Positions 17,693 to 27,170 of a stretch of DNA of 64,000 nt are shown piece after piece; positions within the stretch are counted from its first letter, which is position 1, and each line of letters opens with the position of its first letter. Origin of the DNA: CAZKXX01 sp964556705 (lineage in GTDB: Bacteria; Acidobacteriota; Terriglobia; UBA7540); assembly GCA_964556705.1 (NCBI GenBank), contig CAZKXX010000004.1:1-64000 (forward strand), given 5' to 3'. Both the position numbers and the translations under genes were made by a program. Below the pieces are notes generated by a model. It searched no databases, was not told where the DNA came from, and worked only from the letters and a program-made list of their open reading frames with translations.

Positions 17693-19228
17693 TTACTCGC
17701 TCAAGACTTCAAGCGCGTTGACGCAGGCATAGTTGCGAATCGGAATGAATTCCAGCAGGATTTGGCCGGCCGCATTAGGTTCGAGTCCCCGGAAGGTTTT
17801 CACGAGGGCGCGGTTCGGCCCGCCCGCCTCCCTGAAGATATCAAAGTCCTTCAGAAGAAACTGCCCGTTGGAAAGAACGCTAAAAACCCGATCCCCCCCT
17901 CCTCCGAACCCGGCGACCTCGGTGCCAAAGTACGCCTCCGCAAAGTGGAGCCGCACCGTATATCGCCCGGGGGCGACCGGGATCGAATAGCTGAAGTTAC
18001 CGTATCGCTCGCCGGCGTACAGGTCCGGTTCTTCCGTGTTCGAAACCGAAATCTTGCGCCGGACAACGCGGCCACCCCTGAAGTACCGGTCGGGCATCCA
18101 GACGCTTCCCCGCCGGTCCGTGTAACTGTGCTCCTGCGCGACGATGCGGACGGGAAGCAGCTTACCGGGCGTTCCCGGAACGATTTCGATGGCGTTGATG
18201 AAGGGCGAATCTCGAAGTCGGAGAAACCTGAGACGAAGAAGCCCATCAGGGCCTGGGACGACGTCCTTAAACGCGCGAACGTGCGCGATGTAATTCCCGC
18301 CGGCGTCACGATAGGGATCAAAATCCGACAGGAGCGGAGCTCCGTTCATTTCAATGTGGAAGATCCGGCTCGTTTCTCCACCGCCGACAGGCTGGTCGGG
18401 GCCGAAAAATGTCTCGGCGAAGTAGAGCCGCATCTCATAGACGCCCGGCGGGAGCGGAATCTCATAGGAGAACTCCCCGACCCGCGCAGCCTGGAAGAGA
18501 CTGATCTCAGGCGCCCGCGCGATATAACCCCGCGGCTCAGGGGCTGCTGATCCCCGCTGGAAGTACTGGTCAGGCATCCAGACGTGCCCGCTGCGATCAA
18601 TGAAATTAGCCTTGCTGTTCCCGGCCAGAATCCTCACGCCTTGTTCAACCGAACTGGCCGGCAAGGTTGATTGGGCGGCAGAGGGAAGCGAGGGAGCCGT
18701 CAGGGCAACCGACTTGTCGTCATAGAGCCGCCAAAGCAGGAGAGCCACCACCACAATCGCCAGGGAAGCCAGGGCAACGACCGTTCGGGCCCTCAGCCTC
18801 GCAGCCCGTTTGGACCGAGCCTGGCCCAGGGAGTGAGGGGGGGAGCTCCTTGTTTCTGAAGGTTCCCCCGCGGCTTTTTCCTCCGCTTCGGTATTCGGAA
18901 CGAATTGTGGAACGTAGGACCCCACCGGAAGGACGATCTTCACCTTGTGGCGGGAGCCCTCGAGCTCGTAATAGCGCCCCAGCTTTTCGCGCAGGCGGTG
19001 CATTTCAGACCGAACAATGGAATTTGTCGTCGGGTCAAAATCAGGCGGGCGGCCCAAGGCCTCAACAGCAATGTTGTATTCCTTCAGGATCTCGGGAGTA
19101 CCGGCCAGGGTCCTCTCGCAAATGTAGTGAAGGAGCTTGGCAAGGCTTGGAGACTTGGCAAAGCAATCGGAGGCCAGGACCGTGCGGAGTTCCGCCTGCG
19201 CGGCATGCGTTGGGCCCGCCATGGCCAT
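17693..19228 (-). CDS. Membrane-anchored winged-helix-like protein with two malectin-like domains
   Basis: 511 residues from the ATG at 19228. Three parts: a cytoplasmic N-domain (about 5-110) with 'LAKLLHYICERTLAG', 'LKEYNIAVEALGR', 'DPTTNSIVRSEMHRLREKL', the pattern of the winged-helix-like domain that heads many membrane proteins in Acidobacteria; one transmembrane helix (about 150-170, 'VVALASLAIVVVALLLWRL'); and two periplasmic malectin-like repeats (about 195-345 and 350-511), each with a W-M-P-D-x-Y-F segment, 'G(E/N)FSY.IP', 'RL(Y/H)FAE' and 'FDxxRxAGG'-type motifs and ending in 'NA(I/L)E(I/V)'. Malectin domains bind carbohydrates in other systems. A one-component sensor that reads glycans outside and acts on DNA inside is inferred. 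It is divergent from a TonB-receptor-like gene. An alternative start at 19288 falls within its own promoter. Confidence 0.8.
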   Translation of the reverse strand: MAMAGPTHAAQAELRTVLASDCFAKSPSLAKLLHYICERTLAGTPEILKEYNIAVEALGRPPDFDPTTNSIVRSEMHRLREKLGRYYELEGSRHKVKIVLPVGSYVPQFVPNTEAEEKAAGEPSETRSSPPHSLGQARSKRAARLRARTVVALASLAIVVVALLLWRLYDDKSVALTAPSLPSAAQSTLPASSVEQGVRILAGNSKANFIDRSGHVWMPDQYFQRGSAAPEPRGYIARAPEISLFQAARVGEFSYEIPLPPGVYEMRLYFAETFFGPDQPVGGGETSRIFHIEMNGAPLLSDFDPYRDAGGNYIAHVRAFKDVVPGPDGLLRLRFLRLRDSPFINAIEIVPGTPGKLLPVRIVAQEHSYTDRRGSVWMPDRYFRGGRVVRRKISVSNTEEPDLYAGERYGNFSYSIPVAPGRYTVRLHFAEAYFGTEVAGFGGGGDRVFSVLSNGQFLLKDFDIFREAGGPNRALVKTFRGLEPNAAGQILLEFIPIRNYACVNALEVLSE

Positions 19229-19267
19229 GGCTTTCACTTGCGTTACCCCATTCCGGTTTGTGCTGGA

Positions 19268-19296
19268 ATTATATAGCAGCCAGAGCACGGACTCAA
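19268..19296 (-). promoter_or_regulatory. Promoter of the malectin/winged-helix gene
   Basis: On the minus strand TTGAGT (19296-19291) is followed after 17 bp by a perfect TATAAT (19273-19268). The start site near 19261 leaves a leader of about 30 bases to the ATG at 19228. This position rules out the longer reading frame beginning at 19288. Confidence 0.7.
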
Positions 19297-19549
19297 TGAC
19301 TGTTTCCGAAGTCGACTCTACCAGTCACTGGCACGCTTCATTGGGTTGAGATGGAAGGTCTTAGCTCTCCTAACCGTTGCCTGACGGTTTCACCCTTGCG
19401 TTTTGACGGACAGAAAGTCGAAGGTGGGCCCAGGTTGAACGTAAAGTGTCGGTTGATTTTGTCAGGTCACGTGGGACATCAGGTCTGCCGGAGTCCTCTG
19501 CGTCGGGCCGGGTCAGGTCGTCAGACACAAAAGGAGCTAATGAAAAGAA

Positions 19550-22500
19550 ATGAGAAGGAGAGCAGGAATTGCCTTGGGGCTCGCGTTTGTGCTGGTTATC
19601 ACATTGGGCTCCCAGAACGGCTGGGGCCAAGCTTTGACGGGTATGCTTACGGGAATCGTTCTGGACAGTTCAGAGGCAGTCATTCCGGATGCCTCTGTGG
19701 TCCTCCGTGACGAGCTTTCCGGCGTCCAGCGCCGAACGGTGACGAACGCGGAAGGATATTTCACCATCGCCGCTGTCCCGACGGGGACCTATGCACTTAC
19801 CGTTGAGGTCAAAGGGTTCGCCAAATGGGAACGAACCGGGATCGTTTTCAATCCTGGAGATAAGCGCCATCTCTCGGACATTGTTTTGCAAGTTGGCGGT
19901 GCGGCGGAACAGGTCACCGTGGTAGGGGATGCGGCCTTCGTGCCTGTGGATTCGGGAGAAAAAAGCGCTGTGATCACCGCCAAGCAGATTCAGAACATCA
20001 CAGTGATCGGGCGCAGCGCGGCGGAACTCATCAAAATCCTCCCGGGAATGTCCCAGACCGGGGCGGGCGTTGAGAACAAGCCCGGTTTCACCGGTGAGGC
20101 CATCGGGATCAACGGGAACGGCGATGGGGGTCGCCAGAGTGCTCTCGGGTATTTTTCCGCCAACGGGACACGGACCGACGCGATGGACATCGTCGGCGAC
20201 GGAGCGCACGTCTCCGACCCGGGATGCAACTGCGCGACACCGGTCAACCCGAACCCGGACATGATCCAGGAGTTTAAAGTCCTTCAGTCGAACTACAGCG
20301 CCGAGCATGCCAAAGGTCCGGTGGTCCTGAATTTCGTCTCCAAAAGTGGCGGTCGGGACTTTCACGGGGAAGGCTATATCTACATGCGACAGTGGGGTTG
20401 GAATTCCAACGAATGGCTTCTGAATCGAGCCAATCAGGGAAAGCCCCACAACCGGTACCGCTTCATCGGAGGCAACATCGGCGGCCCGCTGACGAAGAGC
20501 CGGGAGAAACTGTTCTTCTTCGTGGGTTACGAAAACTTCGCCCAGACGATTGATACCGGCGTCCTGCAATCGATCGTCCCGACGAGCGCCATGAAGCAGG
20601 GCGATTTCAGCGACGCGGCGTACATGGCTCAGCTGGGTTCCGGCGAAGTCAGCAGCGTCCCCAACCTTGGCCCGGTGATTGATCCCAGCATGATCGATTC
20701 CGGCGGACAGGTGCTGCTGAATTTGCTGCCCGATCCCAACGTTTCGCCGGCCGAAGGCGGGGGATTCAATTACGTTCAGGCGCTGACGCTGGAACAGCCG
20801 ATGCACCAGTTGCTGAGCCGGATTGATTACAGCATCAGCGACATGACCAAACTTTTCGTCCGGTATAACCTCCAGCGCGAAACGCAGAACTTCCCCGTTG
20901 GACTGTGGTGGCGAAACCCGGGACAGGTGCCGTATCCGACCTCGGTGGTGGCCCCCAATGTGTCAGACTCCGTCTCGGCCAGCCTCACCAGCGTGTTCAG
21001 TCCAACCCTGACGAACGAGGTGGTCTTCGGACTGACCTACATTAACTTCCCGAACCAGTTCGAGGACCCCACACGGGTTTCCCGGTCAGCCCTGAACTAC
21101 CCTCACCAGGGGATCTTCAAGAGCGGCCTGGACCAGATCCCGTCGATTACAAATTGGACCAGCATCGCCACGCTGCTTAACCCGGGCGGGTTCGATCCGG
21201 TACTCTTCGCCAAGAAGTGGCTGATTTCGGGTGGGGACAACCTGACCAAGGTCCAGGGGACACACACGATGAAGTTCGGGGCGTTCTACGAGGTCGTCAC
21301 AAACAATCAGCCCGGCAGCGACTTCTCGAACGGAGTAATCCAGTACGCCACCTGGTCCGGCAATTCAACGGGAAACGCCTTTGCCGACCTGTTGACTGGC
21401 CGTGTGGCGGCCTACACCGAGAGTAACAAAAACGTTCTGCACAACATCGGCTTTCGGACGCTTGAATTTTACGGGCAGGACAGTTGGCGTGCAACGCGGC
21501 GCATGACGATCGAGTTTGGGGCGCGTTTTGCACACCTCGGTGCGTGGTACGACCGGGAAGGGATCGGCCTGGCCATCTTCGACGCCTCGCGATACAGCAA
21601 CGATCCTGCCGACCTCCCCAATCTGACCGGTCTGGTCTGGAACCAGATTGACCCGAGCGTCCCGCTTTCTGGAGCCAAGACGCGCCCACTGTTTGTCGCG
21701 CCCCGAGTGGGCATGGCCTATGACCTGTTCGGGACGGGTCGCACCGTCCTGCGAGGCGGCTTCGGCATGTTCCGCTACCACGACCCGCAGGGGCCTTTTC
21801 CGGGAGCCATCGACCTTGCGGCGGGGCATCGCAATACAGCCGTTTGTTGCGGGCTGACGTTCTCTGACATCGAACAGCTTTCACCGGGCGTCACTAAGTA
21901 CAACGTCACCACGATCGATGCGAACGACGACCGCCAGCCCGTGACCTACAACTGGAGTGTCACGGTTTCCCAGCGCCTGCCCGCAGCGACCACCATGGAG
22001 ATCGCTTACGTGGGGAACGAAAGCCGGGACCTGACGAACGACGGGTTCCAGAACATCAATCTGGTGCCGATCGGGGCCATGTTTGGATTTCCCGAAGGGA
22101 CCGACCCGAATAACTACCGGCCGCTCCAGAACTACGGAGCGTTGAACGTCATCGCGCACAGCCTGTTCCAGAACTATCATAGCCTGCAATTGACGCTCGG
22201 CCGCCAAACGGGACGGATCAACTATTGGGCCGCTTACACGTGGTCCAAGGCCATGGGCATCCGCGGCGGAGCGCAAGGCGCCACCTCGAACCAGTTCGAC
22301 ATCCGCGAGAACTACGGTCCGCTGGCTTACGACCGGACACACATCCTCAATCTCTCGTACGTGATCCAGCTTCCAGAACCGGCGAAGGCCTGGACGGGGG
22401 CAGGGCGAGTGCTGGGTAACGTTTTTCTCGACGCATGGCAGATCTCGGGAATCACGCAGTTTTCGAGTGGCGTTAACCTGCAGGCCGCAACCAACTCCAA

Positions 22501-22957
22501 CTTTAACCTTGGCGTGGTGGGGGGAACGCTTTCCGACGGCACGCCGTTCAACAATACGGCCCTTCTGGGAACGCCCGACCTGCCCCTGCAGCCCGTGGTG
22601 ACCTGCGATCCGCGCGAAGGGCTTCAGAACGGTCAATTCATCAACGGGAACTGCTTCGGCCTTCCAAGTGTGGGCCAAAACGGCAGCTACGTTTTGCCAT
22701 ACCTGCGAGGCCCGGCGTTCATGAACCACGACCTGTCCTTGTTCAAGAATTGGAGCTTTTCCGAGACGAAAAAGCTGCAATTCCGGTTCTCCGCTTACAA
22801 CTTCCTCAACCACCCGGTGCGCTCCTTCACCAACGGCGATACGAATCTCAATCTGACCCTGACGCCGGAGGGACAGCTTGCCAATCAGCGCTTCGGTTAC
22901 GCTGACAGCAAATTCGGCAAGCGGATTCTGCAGCTTGCCCTCAAGTTCTTCTTCTAG
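19550..22957 (+). CDS. TonB-dependent receptor-like outer-membrane protein (Oar/carboxypeptidase-regulatory type), copy 1
   Basis: 1135 residues. A clear signal peptide (about 1-27, 'ALGLAFVLVITLG'), a carboxypeptidase-regulatory-like domain (about 28-118: 'LTGMLTGIVLDSSEAVIPDA', 'NAEGYFTIAAVPTGTYALTV'), a plug-like region ('IQNITVIGRSAAELIKILPG', 'GDGAHVSDPGCNCA'), then a long beta-barrel ending in Phe. This is the large TonB-receptor-like family expanded in Acidobacteria; export or uptake of polymers or peptides is inferred. An AAGGAG sequence precedes two close ATGs; the first (19540) is in another frame and only the one at 19550 opens the signal peptide. It is divergent from the malectin sensor gene, and its paralogue follows about 570 bp downstream. 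Confidence 0.9.
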   Translation: MRRRAGIALGLAFVLVITLGSQNGWGQALTGMLTGIVLDSSEAVIPDASVVLRDELSGVQRRTVTNAEGYFTIAAVPTGTYALTVEVKGFAKWERTGIVFNPGDKRHLSDIVLQVGGAAEQVTVVGDAAFVPVDSGEKSAVITAKQIQNITVIGRSAAELIKILPGMSQTGAGVENKPGFTGEAIGINGNGDGGRQSALGYFSANGTRTDAMDIVGDGAHVSDPGCNCATPVNPNPDMIQEFKVLQSNYSAEHAKGPVVLNFVSKSGGRDFHGEGYIYMRQWGWNSNEWLLNRANQGKPHNRYRFIGGNIGGPLTKSREKLFFFVGYENFAQTIDTGVLQSIVPTSAMKQGDFSDAAYMAQLGSGEVSSVPNLGPVIDPSMIDSGGQVLLNLLPDPNVSPAEGGGFNYVQALTLEQPMHQLLSRIDYSISDMTKLFVRYNLQRETQNFPVGLWWRNPGQVPYPTSVVAPNVSDSVSASLTSVFSPTLTNEVVFGLTYINFPNQFEDPTRVSRSALNYPHQGIFKSGLDQIPSITNWTSIATLLNPGGFDPVLFAKKWLISGGDNLTKVQGTHTMKFGAFYEVVTNNQPGSDFSNGVIQYATWSGNSTGNAFADLLTGRVAAYTESNKNVLHNIGFRTLEFYGQDSWRATRRMTIEFGARFAHLGAWYDREGIGLAIFDASRYSNDPADLPNLTGLVWNQIDPSVPLSGAKTRPLFVAPRVGMAYDLFGTGRTVLRGGFGMFRYHDPQGPFPGAIDLAAGHRNTAVCCGLTFSDIEQLSPGVTKYNVTTIDANDDRQPVTYNWSVTVSQRLPAATTMEIAYVGNESRDLTNDGFQNINLVPIGAMFGFPEGTDPNNYRPLQNYGALNVIAHSLFQNYHSLQLTLGRQTGRINYWAAYTWSKAMGIRGGAQGATSNQFDIRENYGPLAYDRTHILNLSYVIQLPEPAKAWTGAGRVLGNVFLDAWQISGITQFSSGVNLQAATNSNFNLGVVGGTLSDGTPFNNTALLGTPDLPLQPVVTCDPREGLQNGQFINGNCFGLPSVGQNGSYVLPYLRGPAFMNHDLSLFKNWSFSETKKLQFRFSAYNFLNHPVRSFTNGDTNLNLTLTPEGQLANQRFGYADSKFGKRILQLALKFFF

Positions 22958-22987
22958 GCGAATCCGGCTGTAGGGATAAACGATTCT

Positions 22988-23019
22988 GGGGTGGTGCTCA
23001 CCGCCACCCCTATTCTTTT
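22988..23019 (+). terminator. Rho-independent terminator after TonB-receptor-like copy 1
   Basis: GGGGTGG (22988-22994) pairs with CCACCCC (23004-23010), extended by a G-T wobble and a G-C pair around a CTCAC loop, and is followed by TATTCTTTT. It begins 30 bp after the stop codon. The same stem sequence core ends the paralogous gene. Confidence 0.8.
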
Positions 23020-23529
23020 ACGCGGCACACGCGGGCGGATGGGTCCTTTCCGCGTGGAGCGCAGCATGCCCTGTGCGTCGTGTTGCGTTGTTCTTCGTTC
23101 GGCCTCAGTAATACATTAAAGATGTCCATATAGTAGGGTTACCCCTCTCACTGTAGGTTGCCTTCGCTTAAAACCTAGTCCGGCGGAAACCTGCTGCTTG
23201 GGCCGGGCGATAGGCGCAAGGCGTTATTTTTGCCCGCTTTCTCCTGCCGGTTGGGACGGGAAGAAGCACACGCGCGGTCCGCTGAAACTAAGGCAAGGGC
23301 TTGTACCACAAGGAGATAAAGCGGTTTAGCAAAAATTGTAAACGTAAGCGTTTTCGACTTGACAGGATGACCTCCAAGGGGTTACTTTTTGTCTCGCTTT
23401 CGCTTTCTTTCTTTTTTGCGTGTCGGGTCGAGGGTCCTCTCGCGAGAAAAACAAAAAGTGTTAAAAAAGCAAGCGTTGGGTCCTGGCTTGGGGCACAGAA
23501 ATGTCCCAAGAACTTCACCGGAGGTGAAC
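23020..23529. other. Intergenic leader/promoter region of TonB-receptor-like copy 2
   Basis: About 510 bp without a supported gene. A candidate promoter has TTGACA at 23359-23364 with a weak TTACTT 17 bp downstream (23382-23387). Between it and the start lie an A/T-rich stretch, a TCTCGCGAGA palindrome (23438-23447) and, at the end, a strong CGGAGGTGA ribosome site. An open frame continues through part of this region (from 23389) but lacks coding character. Confidence 0.4.
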
Positions 23530-26500
23530 ATGGACGGGTACACCCACACCCCGTCGAAGCGGTTGTCTGTTTGGAACCCGCTTTACGGCATGGGTCAAGC
23601 TGCAATTTGCGCTTTGGCCCTCGCGCTTCTGTATGCGGGTAGCGCGGCACCTTTAAACGCACAAGGGCTTTCGGCGACGCTAACGGGAACGGTGGTGGAT
23701 CAATCTGACGCCGTCATTCCCGGCGCCGGCGTCATCCTGACCGACGAGAGTTCCGGCGCGGTCCGCCGGACGGTCTCGAACGACTCGGGATTTTTCTCCT
23801 TTACGGCCGTTCCTGCTGCCACTTACACGGTGACGATTGAGCGGCAGGGGTTCGCGCGCTGGCAGAGGACGGGCGTCAAGCTGTTCCCCGGCGACCGCAT
23901 CAACATTACGGACATCGTGTTGCCGGTGGCCGGCGTCGCGGCGGAAGTAAGGGTCGAAGCCACGCCGGATGTGATTATCCCGGTGGACAGCGGCGAGAAG
24001 TCCCACGTCATCACCTCCCGGCAGATCCAGAACTTGTCGGTGATCGGACGCAGCGCCGACGAACTTCTGAAGATTCTGCCTGGGGTGGTGTACACGAACC
24101 CTCTGCGGCCGGGCGAGCCGGCGGGCTTGAACGTTAAGTTCAACGAGGGTATCGGCAACTACAACGTGGCTGGCACGCAGAACACGGCCATCGCCAATGT
24201 CAGCGACGGCGCCGACGTCATCGACCCGGGCTGCAACTGCGGCTCGGCCGTGACGCACAACACCGACATGGTGCAGGAAGTCAAGGTCCAGACGGCCAAT
24301 TTCGGCGCGGATGTCGCCCGGGGACCGGTTGTCTTTAGTTCCGTCTCCAAGGCGGGAACGCAGGCGTTCCACGGCGAGGCTTACACCTACTTCCGTCACC
24401 ACTCGCTCAACTCCCGCGACTGGCGAAACAACTTCTTCGACACGGAGAAGCCCCGCGACCATTTCTGGTATCCGGGCTTCAACATCGGCGGACCGATGAC
24501 CAAGGGGCGGGACAAGCTCTTCTTCTTCGTCGGCGTCGAGCTGATGCGCCAGAACATTGACCTGGGCGTCCGGCCGGCCACTGTGCCGACAGCGGCCATG
24601 CGGGCGGGGGACTTCAGTGATACCGCTTACCTCCAGGCTTTGAACTGGAATGACATCGGCCGGATCCCCGGTCACGACGGGGAGGCGGGAACAGACAACG
24701 CCAACTGGGGCGGGCCGGCTCTCACGCCCGCAATGATCAGCGGCGGCGTGATCAGTCCCGGCGCCATCGATCCGGGCGGCCAGATCCTGATCAATTTGTA
24801 CCCGCTTCCAAACCAGGATCCGACTCGCGCCGGCGGTTACAACTTCACGGCGAACATCATCAACCCGCAGCACCGCCACCAGAAGCTGGCGCGGATTGAC
24901 TACAACATCTCGGACAACACCAAACTCTACACACGATTCAACCACGAATACGAAGCCAATCCGTACCCCTACACGCTGTGGTGGAACAACTGCTGCGACG
25001 TTCCCTCGCCGGGCGACCTGTTCGGCAGCTACAACACCTATTCGAGTTCCACCAGCCTGGTGAACGTGCTGAATCCCACCACGACCAACGAAGTGATCTT
25101 CGCGGTCACTTACTGGAGCATGCCCCACAAATACCGGCAGCCCGACCAGGTTTCGGCTACCGCATTAGGCTACCCGTACCGGGGGCTCTTCAAGCCGGAC
25201 TATGATGTGGCAGTTCCGGGGGTGACGAACTGGGGCAGCGGTGTGGCGGATATGATTCAGCCCGGCGGGCTGTTCGATCCGACCATCTTTGGGAACAAAC
25301 TGCTCTTCAGCATCACCGACAACTTCACGAAGGTCCAGGGCACGCACATGCTGAAGTTCGGCGGGTACTTCGACGTCATCACCAACGACGAGCCGAGTAC
25401 CAGCCCGGACCACGGCTACGCGGCGCCGACCTGGTGGGGAAACAACTCCAGCGGCAACGCTTATGCCGACCTGCTGATGGGCCGCGTCGGGGCTTTCGAC
25501 GTCAGCACGAAGAACCCGACTTCCCGTCTGCGTAAGAAAGAGTATGCGGCTTACGCGCAGGACAGCTGGAAGGCCACCCGACGCCTCACGCTGGATCTGG
25601 GCGTCCGCTTCCAGTACATCCAGCGGATGTATGACAAAGAGGGAAAACTCCACGGATTCGATCCCTCCCTGTACGATCCCAGCGCACCGATCAGCGCTTA
25701 CACGGGCATTGTNNNNNNNNNNCGTGTCTCCGCGCGTCGGTTTCGCTTTGGACCTGACGGGCAGGGGCAATACCGTAATCCGCGGCGGCGGGGGCGTTTA
25801 CCACTCCCATGGCCGCCACGCCCAAGTGCTCAGCACGATGGTGAATCCTCCTCTGGTGCAGTCCGTTTCGCTGTGTTGCGGGTTCCTCCTGAGCCAGATT
25901 GACGCCATTGACCCCGCGACACAGGTCCAGAAGAGCAACCTCACGGTATTGGACATCGGCGACGACCATTTGCCGACGACCTACTCGTGGAGCTTCACTC
26001 TCTCCCAGCGACTCCCCTCCAACACGGTGCTGGAGACTTCTTACGTGGGGAATTCGAGCATCCACCAGAAGAGCATCGGTTCGCAGGCTCAGAACCTCAA
26101 CCGGGTCCCTGAGGGTGCGATGTTCGGCTTTCCGCTGGGCGACGACCCCAACAATTATCGCCCGTTCCAGAGTTACGGCAGCATCACCTTGCAGACTCAC
26201 GAGCTGAGCCAGAACTATCACTCCTTGCAGATGACGGCCAATCGTCAGACCGGGCGAATCAACTATTCCGTTGCGTACACCTGGTCGAAGAATTTGGGTA
26301 CCGGAGGTCAAGCCTTCGGCCGGGCGACGGACGCGTTCGACCGTCGCGGACGCAGCTACGGACCTCTGGATTACGACCGCACCCACATCCTGAGCGTCGC
26401 GTACAACGTCTTCCTGCCGGATCCGGCGCGCACCAGCATGCTCAAGTACGTCCTCAACGGCTGGCAGCTCTCCGGAATCACTCAGTTCCTGAGCGGCGGC

Positions 26501-26971
26501 CCGCTCGGACCCGACATCGGACTCGCCGGCACGGCAGAAGGCGGAGTCCCGCTGGAGGGCCGTTACATTGCCGGCACGGATGCTGTTCCCGTGCGGGCCT
26601 TCCTGGTCTGCGACCCGCGGCCCTTCCAGAAGGGCGCGTACGCTAACGCCAGTTGTTTCACAGCCCCGACAGTCGGAAACAACGGCCACTTCCAGTATCC
26701 GTACTTGAAGCATCCGGGCTTCCAGAACCACGACCTGTCTCTGTTCAAGAACTTCCCGCTCGGAGGCAGTGAGGACCGGAAAATCCAGTTCCGGTTCTCC
26801 ATGTACAACTTCATCAACCGTCCGCTGCCTTTCTTTGCGGGCGGGGACCCGGCGTTGCGGCTCGAGTTCGTTGACGGGGTAATGACGGACGCTTCTCGCG
26901 ACCGCTTTGCCAAGCCACAGCTCAAGCGCGGACGTCGCCTGATTCAGTTCGCCCTGAAGTTCTACTTCTAG
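23530..26971 (+). CDS. TonB-dependent receptor-like outer-membrane protein, copy 2 (interrupted by assembly gap)
   Basis: Paralogue of copy 1: about 1146 residues plus the missing part. ATG at 23530 behind a GGAGGTGA ribosome site, signal peptide (about 20-45, 'AICALALALLYAGSA'), carboxypeptidase-regulatory-like domain, plug-like 'NLSVIGRSADELLKILPG' and 'DPGCNCGS', then a barrel ending in 'ALKFYF'. The frame changes across a run of 10 Ns: the 5' part reads in one frame to 25712 and the 3' part in another from 25723 (VSPRVGFALDL). By comparison with copy 1, about 20 residues (near 60 bp) are missing, so the apparent frameshift is an assembly artefact and the gene is probably intact. A strong terminator follows. 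Confidence 0.88.
25713..25722. other. Assembly gap (10 Ns)
   Basis: Ten ambiguous bases inside copy 2 of the TonB-receptor-like gene. The coding frames on the two sides require a true gap whose length is a multiple of three, so 10 is a placeholder rather than a measured size. Alignment to copy 1 suggests about 60 bp. Confidence 0.95.
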
Positions 26972-27001
26972 GCGGACTCGGTTGTAAGGCTCAACGAACC
27001 G

Positions 27002-27037
27002 GGGGGTGGCTCTGGCAGCCACCCCCTTCTTGTTTTT
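27002..27037 (+). terminator. Rho-independent terminator after TonB-receptor-like copy 2
   Basis: A perfect 10-bp stem, GGGGGTGGCT (27002-27011) with AGCCACCCCC (27017-27026), a five-base loop and then TTCTTGTTTTT. It lies 30 bp after the stop and shares its stem core with the terminator of copy 1, so the terminator was duplicated with the gene. Confidence 0.92.
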
Positions 27038-27170
27038 GGCCTGTGCGTTCGCGATTGAGGCGTTTCAGGCCGACAGCAAGTCTCAGTAACAGTGCGGGAA
27101 GGCGGTTTGCTCTTGCGACAATTCTTCCTGCCGTCCTATACTTTTTGTGGTGCCATTGGGCACTCAGGCC

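Noticed and set aside
19540..19710. ATG with the best AAGGAG spacing before TonB-receptor-like copy 1
   Set aside because: It opens a different, short frame without signal peptide; the ATG at 19550 gives the correct leader and domain.
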